A program made the translations under genes and the position numbers. From contig DASWFZ010000052.1 in assembly GCA_036393975.1 (NCBI GenBank), forward strand, positions 1 to 15,547: 15,547 bases of DNA, written 5' to 3'. Of this stretch, positions 6,680-13,938 are shown piece after piece (the stretch's first letter is position 1; each line of letters starts with the position of its first letter). This DNA is from 13-1-40CM-64-14 sp036393975. Lineage in GTDB: Bacteria; Sysuimicrobiota; Sysuimicrobiia; Sysuimicrobiales; Kaftiobacteriaceae. The notes under the pieces are model-generated. The model saw only the letters and a list, made by a program, of their open reading frames with translations. It did no database searches and was not told where the DNA came from.

Positions 6680-9418
6680 TCACACGTCCTTCGCCACAGC
6701 GAGCTTCTCTTTGATCCGCGCCTGCGCAGCGGCGAGCCGGGCCACGGGAACGCGGAACGGCGAACACGACACGTAGTCCAACCCGATGCGATGGCAGAAC
6801 TCCACGGAGGCGGGATCGCCGCCGTGCTCGCCGCAGATCCCGACCTCCAGCTTCGGGCGCGTCGACTTGCCCCGCTTCGCGCCCATCTCCATGAGCTGGC
6901 CGACCCCGCCTTGGTCCAACGTCTGAAACGGATCGTCCTTCAGAATCCCTTTCTCGAGGTAGACGTGGAGGAACTTCCCCTGCGCGTCGTCGCGGCTGAA
7001 CCCGAAGATCGTCTGCGTCAGATCGTTGGTGCCGAACGAGAAGAACTCGGCTCTCTCGGCGATCTGGTCGGCTACCAGACAGGCTCGCGGGATCTCGATC
7101 ATCGTGCCGAACATGTAGCGCACCGGCACGCCCGCTTCCCGGATAACTTGCGCCGCAATCGCTTGGAGTTGTTCGTGCACGACCTGCAGCTCGTTGGGGT
7201 GGCCCACCAGCGGGATCATGATCTCCGGGATCACGTCAATGCGTTCGTCCCGCTTCAGCTCAATCGCGGCCTGCAAGATAGCCCGCACCTGCATCTCGTT
7301 GATCTCGGGGTACAGGATCCCCAATCGACAGCCGCGCAGACCGAGCATCGGGTTGAACTCGTGCAGCTCTTGCACCCGGCGGAGCAAAGCCTCGCGCTCC
7401 CGCAGATGCGTGGTCTCCCCTCGCAGCCGCAGTTCCGTCACCTCCACCAGCAGGTCTTCCATCCGCGGCAAGAACTCGTGGAGCGGGGGGTCGAGCAACC
7501 GGATGATCACCGGCAGGTCCTTCATCTCGCGAAAGATCCCCTTGAAATCCTCTCGCTGGAACTCCAGCAGCGGCGCCAAGGCCTTCCGCCGCTCGGCTTC
7601 GGTGGACGCCATAATCATCTGCTGCATGATCGGCAGCCGCTCGGCCTCCATGAACATGTGCTCGGTCCGACACAGGCCGATGCCTTCCGCGCCAAATTCA
7701 CGCGCCTTCGCCGCATCCCGCGGGTAGTCCGCGTTCGCGCGGACGCCCAAGACGCGCGCCTGATCGGCCCAGCGCAAGAGTTCCTGGATCTCCCCCGTGA
7801 GGGTCGGCTCAATCACCGGGATTTCGCCCAACATGATCTCCCCGGTCGACCCATCAATCGTGATGAGCTCCCCCTCGCGCACCGCGGCCGTCCCGGCGAC
7901 GAACTGCTTGGCCTCCAGATCAATGCGCACCCCCTCCGCCCCGACCACCGCCGGTTTGCCCATCCCGCGAGCCACGATGGCGGCGTGGCTGGTCATGCCG
8001 CCTCGACTAGTGAGCACGCCTCCGGCTGCGACCAAACCGTGAATGTCGTCCGGGTTGGTCTCAGGGCGCACCAGAATTACCTTCCGCGTCGCGGCCATCT
8101 TCACGGCGTCGTCGGCATCAAACACCACCACGCCCGACGCCGCCCCGGGGCTCGCCGCCAGCCCCTTGCCGACGACCCGACGGGGGGCAGCCGGATCGAG
8201 GCGGGGGTGCAGCAGCTGCTCGAGGGACGCCGGCTCGACGCGCAACAGCGCTTCCTCTTTATTGATCAGCTTTTCGGCCACCATGTCGACGGCGATCTTC
8301 ACCGCCGCTGGGGCTGTCCGTTTGCCGCTGCGCGTCTGCAGCAAGTAGAGCGTGCCATTTTCAATTGTGAACTCGACATCTTGGACGTCCCGATAATGCT
8401 TCTCTAGCAGGGCGCACACGTCAGCGAACTGCCGATAGACCTGGGGCAGGTCGCGAGCCAGTTGCGAAATCGGCTGCGGCGTGCGGATGCCGGCGACGAC
8501 ATCTTCGCCCTGCGCGTTGAGGAGGTACTCGCCATAGACTTTCTTTTCGCCGGTGGCTGGATTGCGGGTAAACGCAACCCCGGTCCCCGACGTCTTCCCC
8601 ATGTTTCCAAACACCATGGTCTGGATGTTAACCGCTGTCCCCAAATCGTGGGGGATCTTGTTGAAATTCCGGTACGTGATCGCGCGCGGCGTGTTCCACG
8701 ACTCGAACACCGCGCGGATGGCCATCTCCAATTGCTGCCAGGGGTCCTCGGGAAACGCCTGCTTGGCCTGCTGACGCACAATCCGACGGTATGATTCAGT
8801 CAGAGCCTTGAGGTCGGCAGCGCTCAATTCGGTATCCAAAGTTACCCCACGCTGTCGCTTGGCCGCCGCGAGGGTCGTTTCGAACTCCTCGTGCTTCACC
8901 CCCAAAACCACGTCGCCGAACATCTGCATAAACCGGCGGTACGAGTCGTAGGCGAAGCGCGCATCGCCGGTGTGTTGGGCCAACCCTTCGACCGTCGCCT
9001 GGTTCAGGCCCAGGTTTAGTACCGTATCCATCATCCCCGGCATGCTGAATTTGGCGCCCGAGCGCACCGAGACGAGCAACGGGTTCGCGGGATCTCCAAA
9101 ACGCTTGCCCGTGCGCGCTTCGACCGCACGAACCCTCTGGCGGACTTCATCGAGCAACCCCGGGGGAAGCTGGCGATTGCGCCGATAGTACTCCAAACAT
9201 GCTTCCGTCGTGATCGTGAATCCCGGAGGGACTGGCAGCCCGATCCGGCTCATCTCGGCCAGCCCGGCTCCTTTCCCGCCCAAGAGGTCGCGCATCTTCG
9301 CGTTCCCTTCAGAAAAGAGCTGGGTCCAGCGGCCGCCGCGTCCACGCCGCGCGGGCCGGGTCGCCCGAGTTCGTCGGGTCGCCGCCCGCAGAGTCTTGTT
9401 GTTGCGCACCTGTGCCAT
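6680..9418 (-). CDS. ppdK: Pyruvate, phosphate dikinase
   Basis: Interconverts pyruvate + ATP + Pi and PEP + AMP + PPi, linking glycolysis and gluconeogenesis in the cytoplasm. The 912-residue product has the N-terminal ATP-grasp domain (FSEGNAKMRDLLGGKGAGLAE from about residue 35), the swivelling phosphohistidine domain with GGMTSHAAIVARGMG (catalytic His about 478, regulatory-type Thr 476), and the C-terminal PEP/pyruvate barrel with the catalytic Cys in ICGEHGGDP (about 862). Unlike typical family members, which begin within a few residues of the FSEGNA region, it carries about 30 extra N-terminal residues rich in Arg, Thr and Ala. The start is supported by GAGGTGA (9423-9429) four bases before the ATG, so the tail is probably translated. 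It lies 23 bases after glyS. The PPDK regulatory protein gene often found between glyS and ppdK is absent here. Confidence 0.98.
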   Translation of the reverse strand: MAQVRNNKTLRAATRRTRATRPARRGRGGRWTQLFSEGNAKMRDLLGGKGAGLAEMSRIGLPVPPGFTITTEACLEYYRRNRQLPPGLLDEVRQRVRAVEARTGKRFGDPANPLLVSVRSGAKFSMPGMMDTVLNLGLNQATVEGLAQHTGDARFAYDSYRRFMQMFGDVVLGVKHEEFETTLAAAKRQRGVTLDTELSAADLKALTESYRRIVRQQAKQAFPEDPWQQLEMAIRAVFESWNTPRAITYRNFNKIPHDLGTAVNIQTMVFGNMGKTSGTGVAFTRNPATGEKKVYGEYLLNAQGEDVVAGIRTPQPISQLARDLPQVYRQFADVCALLEKHYRDVQDVEFTIENGTLYLLQTRSGKRTAPAAVKIAVDMVAEKLINKEEALLRVEPASLEQLLHPRLDPAAPRRVVGKGLAASPGAASGVVVFDADDAVKMAATRKVILVRPETNPDDIHGLVAAGGVLTSRGGMTSHAAIVARGMGKPAVVGAEGVRIDLEAKQFVAGTAAVREGELITIDGSTGEIMLGEIPVIEPTLTGEIQELLRWADQARVLGVRANADYPRDAAKAREFGAEGIGLCRTEHMFMEAERLPIMQQMIMASTEAERRKALAPLLEFQREDFKGIFREMKDLPVIIRLLDPPLHEFLPRMEDLLVEVTELRLRGETTHLREREALLRRVQELHEFNPMLGLRGCRLGILYPEINEMQVRAILQAAIELKRDERIDVIPEIMIPLVGHPNELQVVHEQLQAIAAQVIREAGVPVRYMFGTMIEIPRACLVADQIAERAEFFSFGTNDLTQTIFGFSRDDAQGKFLHVYLEKGILKDDPFQTLDQGGVGQLMEMGAKRGKSTRPKLEVGICGEHGGDPASVEFCHRIGLDYVSCSPFRVPVARLAAAQARIKEKLAVAKDV

Positions 9419-9441
9419 CGGTTCACCTCACCGGGGGATTG

Positions 9442-11568
9442 CTAGTTTTTCTTCGTCTTGGGTTGTTCCGTTCCCCGTTGCCGTGCGGCCGCGGGGGCTT
9501 GCGCATCAGCCATGACCACTTTGGAAAAGTCCGCAATGAGCCGAAAAACGTCGGTGACCGACCGCAGCAAGGCCAGCCGATTTGCTCTCACCGCCGGGTC
9601 GGGAGCCATGATTAAGACGTCGTCAAAGAGCCGATCCACCGGCTCGGCCAGCGGCACGAGGTGCTCCATCGCCTTGACCATGTCCCCAGCCGCCACGGAC
9701 AGGGTGACTTTGGGCGTGACAGCGGTGAGGACGTCCTGCAGCTGGTGCTCCGTGGGCGACTCAAACTTCTGGACATCCACCTTTCCCCCAGCGGACGGAG
9801 TCTGGATGCGAGAGGCTCGGTCGTAGGCGACCCAGAGCCTCGAGAACTCAGGCCGGGCCACGTACGCCTGCAACGCCGCGGCGCGGTCGGCGCCGGCTAA
9901 CAGGTCGTCGTCACTGACCGCCAACGCCGCATCCACCAGATCGTACCGCATGCCCCGTTCCGTCAGCACCGCGCGCAACCGCTGCCGGAGGAAGTCGACG
10001 ACCTCGTCGACCACACTCGCGCGGGATAACGTTCCATAGCCCGCCCGGGTAGCGGAGGCGAGCGCCTTCAAGGACAGGTGCAGGCGCAGCATCTGCACAA
10101 TCTCCACGATCCCCTGTCCTGCGCGACGCAACCCATAAGGGTCCTGTGAGCCGCTGGGGACGAGCCCCGCTCCCAGCGCGCCGACTAGAGTGTCCAGTTT
10201 ATCCACCAGCCCGAGCAACGCCCCGACTTCCGTCTTGGGCGGACTGTCGTCTCCCCCCGTCGGACGATAGTGCTCCCCGATCGCACGGGCGACCTCGGTC
10301 GGCTCTCCGTCGAGTTCGGCATAGATCTGCCCCATGGTCCCTTGGAGTTCCGGAAACTCACCGACCAAATGCGTCACCAAATCCGCCTTGCACAGCGTCG
10401 CCGCACGCAGAAGCGCTTCACTGGTGTGCCCATCCAGCAACAACATCGTGGACAGCTGACGGGTCAAATTGACGAACCGACGGGTCTTCTCGGCCATCGT
10501 CCCGAGTTGGGCCAAGAAGGTGACTCCCTCCAGACGAGGCAGCAGATCTTCTAAGCGATGCTTGCGGTCTTCTTGGAAGAAGAAGCGCGCATCGGTCAAC
10601 CGCGCCTGCAGCACCCACTCGTGGCCCTGTTGGACCGTCGCCAGGTGCGTGGCGTCGCCGTCACGGACCGCGATGAACGCGGGACGCAACGCATGCCGAG
10701 CATCTTCTATAGCAAAGTATTTCTGGTGGTGCTGCATGACCGTCACGAGCACAGGCCGGGGGAGCGTCAAAAACTCCGCGGCGAATGTGCCCCGCAACGC
10801 CTGCGGATGCTCGGTACTCATGACAATCTCGTCTAACAGGTGCGCGTCGAGAAGGGGGGCACCCCCCGCCCGGCGGGCAAGATCGGTGGCTTGGTGGACA
10901 ATGATCTTCCGGCGCTCGCCAGGCTGGCCGATGACGCCCGCGGATTTCAACACCGGCGCGTAGCGCGAGGGATGGGAAATAGAGTGCAGACCGGGACGAA
11001 GTGTGCGGTGCCCGTGCGTGACGCGCGCCGCCCGGCATCCCGCGAGCTCCAACGGGAGGACCCCCTTGTCCAACAAGGCCACGACCCAGCGGATGGGGCG
11101 CGCAAATCGGATGTCGCGCTCGCCCCACCGCATCGTTTTTGTGAACGACACGCCCAGGACTGCCGTGACCAGCGCTGCGGGAAGTACCTGAGATGCAGGA
11201 TGGCCTTTCTCTTCTACGACCGCCACCGCATAGCGCTTGCCGGCGACCTCTTGCACCCGAAGCCGCTCAACGGGAATCCCTTGACTGTGGGCAAACCCGA
11301 CTGCGGCCGGCGTCGGGCGACCCGCCGCATCGAACGCAACTTGCGCAGCGGGCCCACGGACCTCCCGCACCGCAGGACGCTGGCGAACAGGCACGCCCGA
11401 ACACAGACAGGCCAAGCGGCGCGGCGTTCCGATCGTCTGCACGTCGCCGACTTCGAGGCGCAAATCGGTGAGGGCTGTCTGCACGCGCGTGGCCAACTGA
11501 GCCAGCGCCGGTGCGATGTCAAACGGGGGCAGCTCTTCGGTCCCGATTTCCAGCAGCAGGTCAGGCAT
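9442..11568 (-). CDS. glyS: Glycine-tRNA ligase beta subunit
   Basis: Beta subunit of the bacterial alpha2-beta2 glycyl-tRNA synthetase. It recognises and binds tRNA-Gly through its HD and anticodon-binding regions, while the alpha subunit activates glycine. The ATG at 11568 starts MPDLLLEIGTEELPPFDIAP, the family N-terminus, and gives 708 residues against about 690 usual. Other recognisable segments are FTKTMRWGERDIRFARPIRW, HHQKYFAI, DARFFFQEDRKH, KADLVTHLVGEFPELQGTMG, DPYGLRRAGQGIVEI and, near the end, FFDDV-type DRLFDDVLIMAPDPAVRANR followed by the C-terminal helices. The tail after about residue 690 is Ala/Lys-rich. The start overlaps the glyQ stop by eight bases (ATGCCTGA), implying translational coupling that would keep the subunits balanced. 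The frame is open upstream to 11730, but that part overlaps glyQ and lacks similarity. Confidence 0.98.
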   Translation of the reverse strand: MPDLLLEIGTEELPPFDIAPALAQLATRVQTALTDLRLEVGDVQTIGTPRRLACLCSGVPVRQRPAVREVRGPAAQVAFDAAGRPTPAAVGFAHSQGIPVERLRVQEVAGKRYAVAVVEEKGHPASQVLPAALVTAVLGVSFTKTMRWGERDIRFARPIRWVVALLDKGVLPLELAGCRAARVTHGHRTLRPGLHSISHPSRYAPVLKSAGVIGQPGERRKIIVHQATDLARRAGGAPLLDAHLLDEIVMSTEHPQALRGTFAAEFLTLPRPVLVTVMQHHQKYFAIEDARHALRPAFIAVRDGDATHLATVQQGHEWVLQARLTDARFFFQEDRKHRLEDLLPRLEGVTFLAQLGTMAEKTRRFVNLTRQLSTMLLLDGHTSEALLRAATLCKADLVTHLVGEFPELQGTMGQIYAELDGEPTEVARAIGEHYRPTGGDDSPPKTEVGALLGLVDKLDTLVGALGAGLVPSGSQDPYGLRRAGQGIVEIVQMLRLHLSLKALASATRAGYGTLSRASVVDEVVDFLRQRLRAVLTERGMRYDLVDAALAVSDDDLLAGADRAAALQAYVARPEFSRLWVAYDRASRIQTPSAGGKVDVQKFESPTEHQLQDVLTAVTPKVTLSVAAGDMVKAMEHLVPLAEPVDRLFDDVLIMAPDPAVRANRLALLRSVTDVFRLIADFSKVVMADAQAPAAARQRGTEQPKTKKN

Positions 11569-12487
11569 GCGCCGCCTTGGAGCCCTTCGACCCATGACGT
11601 CGCACGGCGGGGGAAGCCGCCGCCTGCAGGAGGGGAAACCCCAGCTCGCCGCGCTTGGCCACATACCCCTCGGCACAGCGGCGGGCGAGCGTTCGGCAGC
11701 GGCCCATGAGCGTCGTCCGCTCGGCGACACTCAATGCGCGACGCGCATCGAGAAGGTTAAATAGGTGAGAGCACTTTAAGACCTGGTCGTAGGCCGGCAA
11801 GATGAGCCCCGCGTCTATCAGATGCAAACCCTCCGCCTCGCTACTGGTAAAGGCCTGACGCACTGTGGCGACGTCCGCGCGGTCAAATCCGTAAGCCGAT
11901 TGCTCTGCTTCGTCCTGCTTCCGGAGTTCGCCATAGGTGATCCCTCGTGCCCACTCGATGTCGAACACGCTGGCTTTGTGCTGGATAAACATCGCAATTC
12001 GCTCGAGGCCGTAGGTGAGTTCGACCGACACCGGTTTTGTTTCCAGCCCACCCATCTGCTGAAAATAGGTGAACTGGGTGATCTCTTGGCCGTCCAGAAA
12101 CACCTGCCAGCCTAGTCCCGAGGCCCCGAGGGTCGGGGCCTCCCAGTCATCTTCTAAGAAGCGCACATCGTGCTCCGGCAGCCTGATGCCGAGCTGCCCG
12201 AGACTACGCAGATAGAGTTCCTGGCTGTCATCCGGCGAAGGCTTCAAGACGACTTGATATTGGAAGTGTTTAAAGAGGCGGTTCGGGTTTTCACCGTACC
12301 GGCCGTCGGCCGGCCGACGAGATGGTTGTACAAAAGCTACTTTCCATGGCTCCGGCCCCAGCGCGCGCAGAAAGGTGGCGGGGTGCATGGTGCCGGCGCC
12401 GACCTCGACATCGTAGGGTTGCTCGAGCACGCAGCCCTGGGCTGCCCAAAAGCGCTGGAGGGTTAGGATCACATCTTGGAGGGTCAC
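11561..12487 (-). CDS. glyQ: Glycine-tRNA ligase alpha subunit
   Basis: Catalytic alpha subunit of alpha2-beta2 glycyl-tRNA synthetase, forming glycyl-adenylate. The GTG at 12487 gives 308 residues, starting VTLQDVILTLQRFWAAQGC as in the family, and is preceded by GGAGGT (12493-12498) five bases away. Hallmarks are QPYDVEVGAGTMHPATFLR, GPEPWKVAFVQPSRRPADGR, YGENPNRLFKHFQYQVVLKP, LEDDWEAPTLGASGLGWQV and a late ELTYGLERIAMF. The open frame extends upstream to 12580, but that part lies inside the T-box antiterminator and terminator and is not protein-like. The extra C-terminal residues (SPAVRRHGSKGSKAAHA) are basic and family-variable. Expression is probably controlled by the T-box leader at 12531-12782. 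Confidence 0.98.
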   Translation of the reverse strand: MTLQDVILTLQRFWAAQGCVLEQPYDVEVGAGTMHPATFLRALGPEPWKVAFVQPSRRPADGRYGENPNRLFKHFQYQVVLKPSPDDSQELYLRSLGQLGIRLPEHDVRFLEDDWEAPTLGASGLGWQVFLDGQEITQFTYFQQMGGLETKPVSVELTYGLERIAMFIQHKASVFDIEWARGITYGELRKQDEAEQSAYGFDRADVATVRQAFTSSEAEGLHLIDAGLILPAYDQVLKCSHLFNLLDARRALSVAERTTLMGRCRTLARRCAEGYVAKRGELGFPLLQAAASPAVRRHGSKGSKAAHA

Positions 12488-12530
12488 CGCACACCTCCGA
12501 CCACACCGCTCAGCTGGCGGTCCGCGATCG

Positions 12531-12567
12531 GCAAACAAAAACGGCCACCGCCTCAGGGACGGGGGCC
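12531..12567 (-). terminator. T-box-controlled intrinsic terminator
   Basis: The minus strand reads GGCC-C-CCG-T-CC-CTGA-GG-CGG-T-GGCC (12567 to 12543), a 9 bp stem with one mismatch, one bulge and a four-base loop, then GTTTTTGTTTG. It begins immediately after the T-box core, so the antiterminator and terminator would compete in the usual way. Confidence 0.8.
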
Positions 12568-12782
12568 TCCGTGGTTCCACCCTGCTTCAGACCCCAGCTG
12601 GCTCGCATCGTGACCTTCACGCCCTGCCTGGGGCCTGCTCTCATCGTCATCTAACGGTGACGAGCCGTTTTGCATCCTGTCCAACTCAGCGGCGCGCCTG
12701 GGAGTCCCGTTCACCGGCTGTGCCGCCCGCTTACATCGTCCGCGCGGGCTCGCTAGGGACACCAGCAGGTTACTCGTCTCCC
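12531..12782 (-). promoter_or_regulatory. Glycine T-box riboswitch upstream of glyQS
   Basis: Read on the minus strand. Stem I is closed by GGGAG (12782-12778) with CTCCC (12704-12700). GAGTA (12775-12771) follows the 5' arm, as in T-box specifier loops, and GAAC-GGG-A precedes the 3' arm. The GGG at 12708-12706 sits where the specifier codon lies and reads glycine. The upper stem pairs GCCCGC with GCGGGC, and the sequence CTAGCGAG sits where the AG bulge is expected. A middle stem pairs GGCTCG (12666-12661) with CGAGCC (12605-12600). The T-box core AGGGTGGAACCACGG lies at 12583-12569. Its TGGA would pair with UCCA, the discriminator and CCA end expected of tRNA-Gly (U73). A terminator follows. 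Uncharged tRNA-Gly should favour antitermination and glyQS expression. Confidence 0.92.
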
Positions 12783-12845
12783 GCACTGCCACCGCCTAGC
12801 CGACCCGTACGCGAATTCGGGGACCGAGCCGGGTCGACCGAGCGT

Positions 12846-13115
12846 TTAGCCGATACCCAAAGGTTCCTCGCTGCGCTCGCGGCGCCGAGCCGATGGCATG
12901 GGCACCGTCGAGAGGATCGCTGCCACGACGAACGCCACAGCGCCAGCCACCGCCCATGACAGGGGGAGTTCTACCACCCGGTCCTCTGTCTTCACCCGCA
13001 CTAATCCATCGGGACCGGGCCGGATCACGCCGCGGGCATCTTCCAATGCGGTTCCTAACTGCAGCAACGCGCGGCGAGCCCGTTCAAGATCGATCTCCAC
13101 TTCGTTCACCCCCAC
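12846..13115 (-). CDS. Small single-helix membrane protein, function unknown
   Basis: An 89-residue protein I do not recognise. Residues 1-30 look like an amphipathic helix (EVEIDLERARRALLQLGTAL). Residues about 35-50 are a short polar strand region (PDGLVRVKTEDRVVELP). A membrane helix spans about 52-71 (LSWAVAGAVAFVVAAILST), followed by a basic tail with RRRER, so the C-terminus is probably cytoplasmic. The GTG at 13115 lies eight bases after a TATAGT box with no ribosome site, so it may start a leaderless message. A second in-frame GTG at 13109 has GGGAG seven bases ahead and is an alternative. The gene sits between recO and the glyQS T-box leader. Its coding reality rests on the start signals, frame and plausible topology. 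Confidence 0.6.
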   Translation of the reverse strand: MGVNEVEIDLERARRALLQLGTALEDARGVIRPGPDGLVRVKTEDRVVELPLSWAVAGAVAFVVAAILSTVPMPSARRRERSEEPLGIG

Positions 13116-13123
13116 ACTCCCAC

Positions 13124-13132
13124 ACTATAGCA
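13124..13132 (-). promoter_or_regulatory. Extended -10 promoter ahead of the 89-residue membrane protein
   Basis: The minus strand reads TGCTATAGT, an extended -10 element (TG-n-TATAnT type), in the 55-base gap after recO. The expected start point falls on or beside the GTG at 13115. No good -35 box is seen, which is tolerable for extended -10 promoters. It is the best candidate for the start of the transcript entering the glyQS region. Confidence 0.5.
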
Positions 13133-13170
13133 CACGCGGCCTCGCCGAAAAGATGAAGCCCATTTCACAT

Positions 13171-13938
13171 CTAGTTCACCCGGCGCGGCGTTCGAGCAGG
13201 TCGGGCGAGTGCTGCGATGACCCCCGGACTCTTCAGCTTCGTTTCCCACCGATACTCCGCGTAGCGCTGCAAGACACCCCCGACTTCCGAACGCAGCTTC
13301 CGATCCGGCGTCAGCGTCCCCAGAGCTATGGGCTGCGCGTGCAGCAGACCCCCCACCATGTGCAGCGCACCCGCGGAGACCACGATAGCGTCGGGATCAC
13401 GGGGGCGATCCGCCTCGCACAGCGTACCGCCCAGGGCGTAGCTGAAGGCTGACCCGCCGCGTACTGTTCGTCCACACACTTGGCACCGATCCGTCACCGG
13501 CGCATAACCTGTGTGCACGAGCAATCGGGCGACGAACCACAGCGAGACCAACTGCGGGTCCGCTTCCTGCATGCGGTCGAGCGCGCCGCAAAGACTTTCG
13601 AAGATCTCTGGGGCGGGCTCGCGGTCTGCGGTCGCGCGATCGGTCAACTCGATCGCAAACGCCGCAAATCCCAGCCGCTCCAGGTCCCCTCGCAAGAGGG
13701 AGTGGGCGTGCACGACGTCCACCTGGGAGACGACATCGAGGGTGCGGCCCACCGCCAGCAGCAGTCGCACATGCGAGAACAACTCCAGCCGACCGGACAA
13801 CCGGCTCTTCGGCGTGCGCGCACCCTTGGCCACCGCGGCGACTTTCCCCTGGTCGCGACAAAACAGCGTGACGATCCGATCGGCTTCGCCGAGGTTGGTG
13901 CGGCGGAGCACGATTGCTTCCGCCTTATAGACCGGCAT
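13171..13938 (-). CDS. recO: DNA repair protein RecO
   Basis: Recombination mediator that, with RecR, helps load RecA on SSB-covered single-stranded DNA and anneals strands. The 255-residue length is typical. The N-terminal OB fold begins YKAEAIVLRRTNLGEADRIV and continues FCRDQGKVAAVAKGARTPKS, the family signature. A helical C-terminal part contains a zinc-finger region with C152 and C155 (CQVCGR) and C174 in GGTLCEADRP. The fourth position of the usual C-x-x-C pair is Asp177 here. The ATG at 13938 lies inside the end of the upstream CBS protein gene (14-base overlap), so translation is likely coupled. recO beside glyQ-glyS is the classic Bacillota arrangement, here with a small membrane protein and the T-box leader in between. 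Confidence 0.97.
   Translation of the reverse strand: MPVYKAEAIVLRRTNLGEADRIVTLFCRDQGKVAAVAKGARTPKSRLSGRLELFSHVRLLLAVGRTLDVVSQVDVVHAHSLLRGDLERLGFAAFAIELTDRATADREPAPEIFESLCGALDRMQEADPQLVSLWFVARLLVHTGYAPVTDRCQVCGRTVRGGSAFSYALGGTLCEADRPRDPDAIVVSAGALHMVGGLLHAQPIALGTLTPDRKLRSEVGGVLQRYAEYRWETKLKSPGVIAALARPARTPRRVN

Noticed and set aside
6644..8407. 587-codon plus-strand open frame opposite ppdK
   Set aside because: It is entirely antisense to a confidently identified enzyme gene. Its product is His/Arg/Leu-rich without family motifs, as expected of shadow frames in GC-rich genes.
11569..11730. 54-codon upstream extension of glyS
   Set aside because: It lies inside glyQ in another frame, and the family N-terminus begins exactly at the ATG at 11568.
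12488..12580. 31-codon upstream extension of glyQ
   Set aside because: These bases form the T-box antiterminator and terminator. The GTG at 12487 has a proper ribosome site and matches the family start.
13116..13170. Intrinsic terminator after recO
   Set aside because: The gap has a TTTT run on the minus strand but no stable stem directly before it; only the promoter-like box is supportable.
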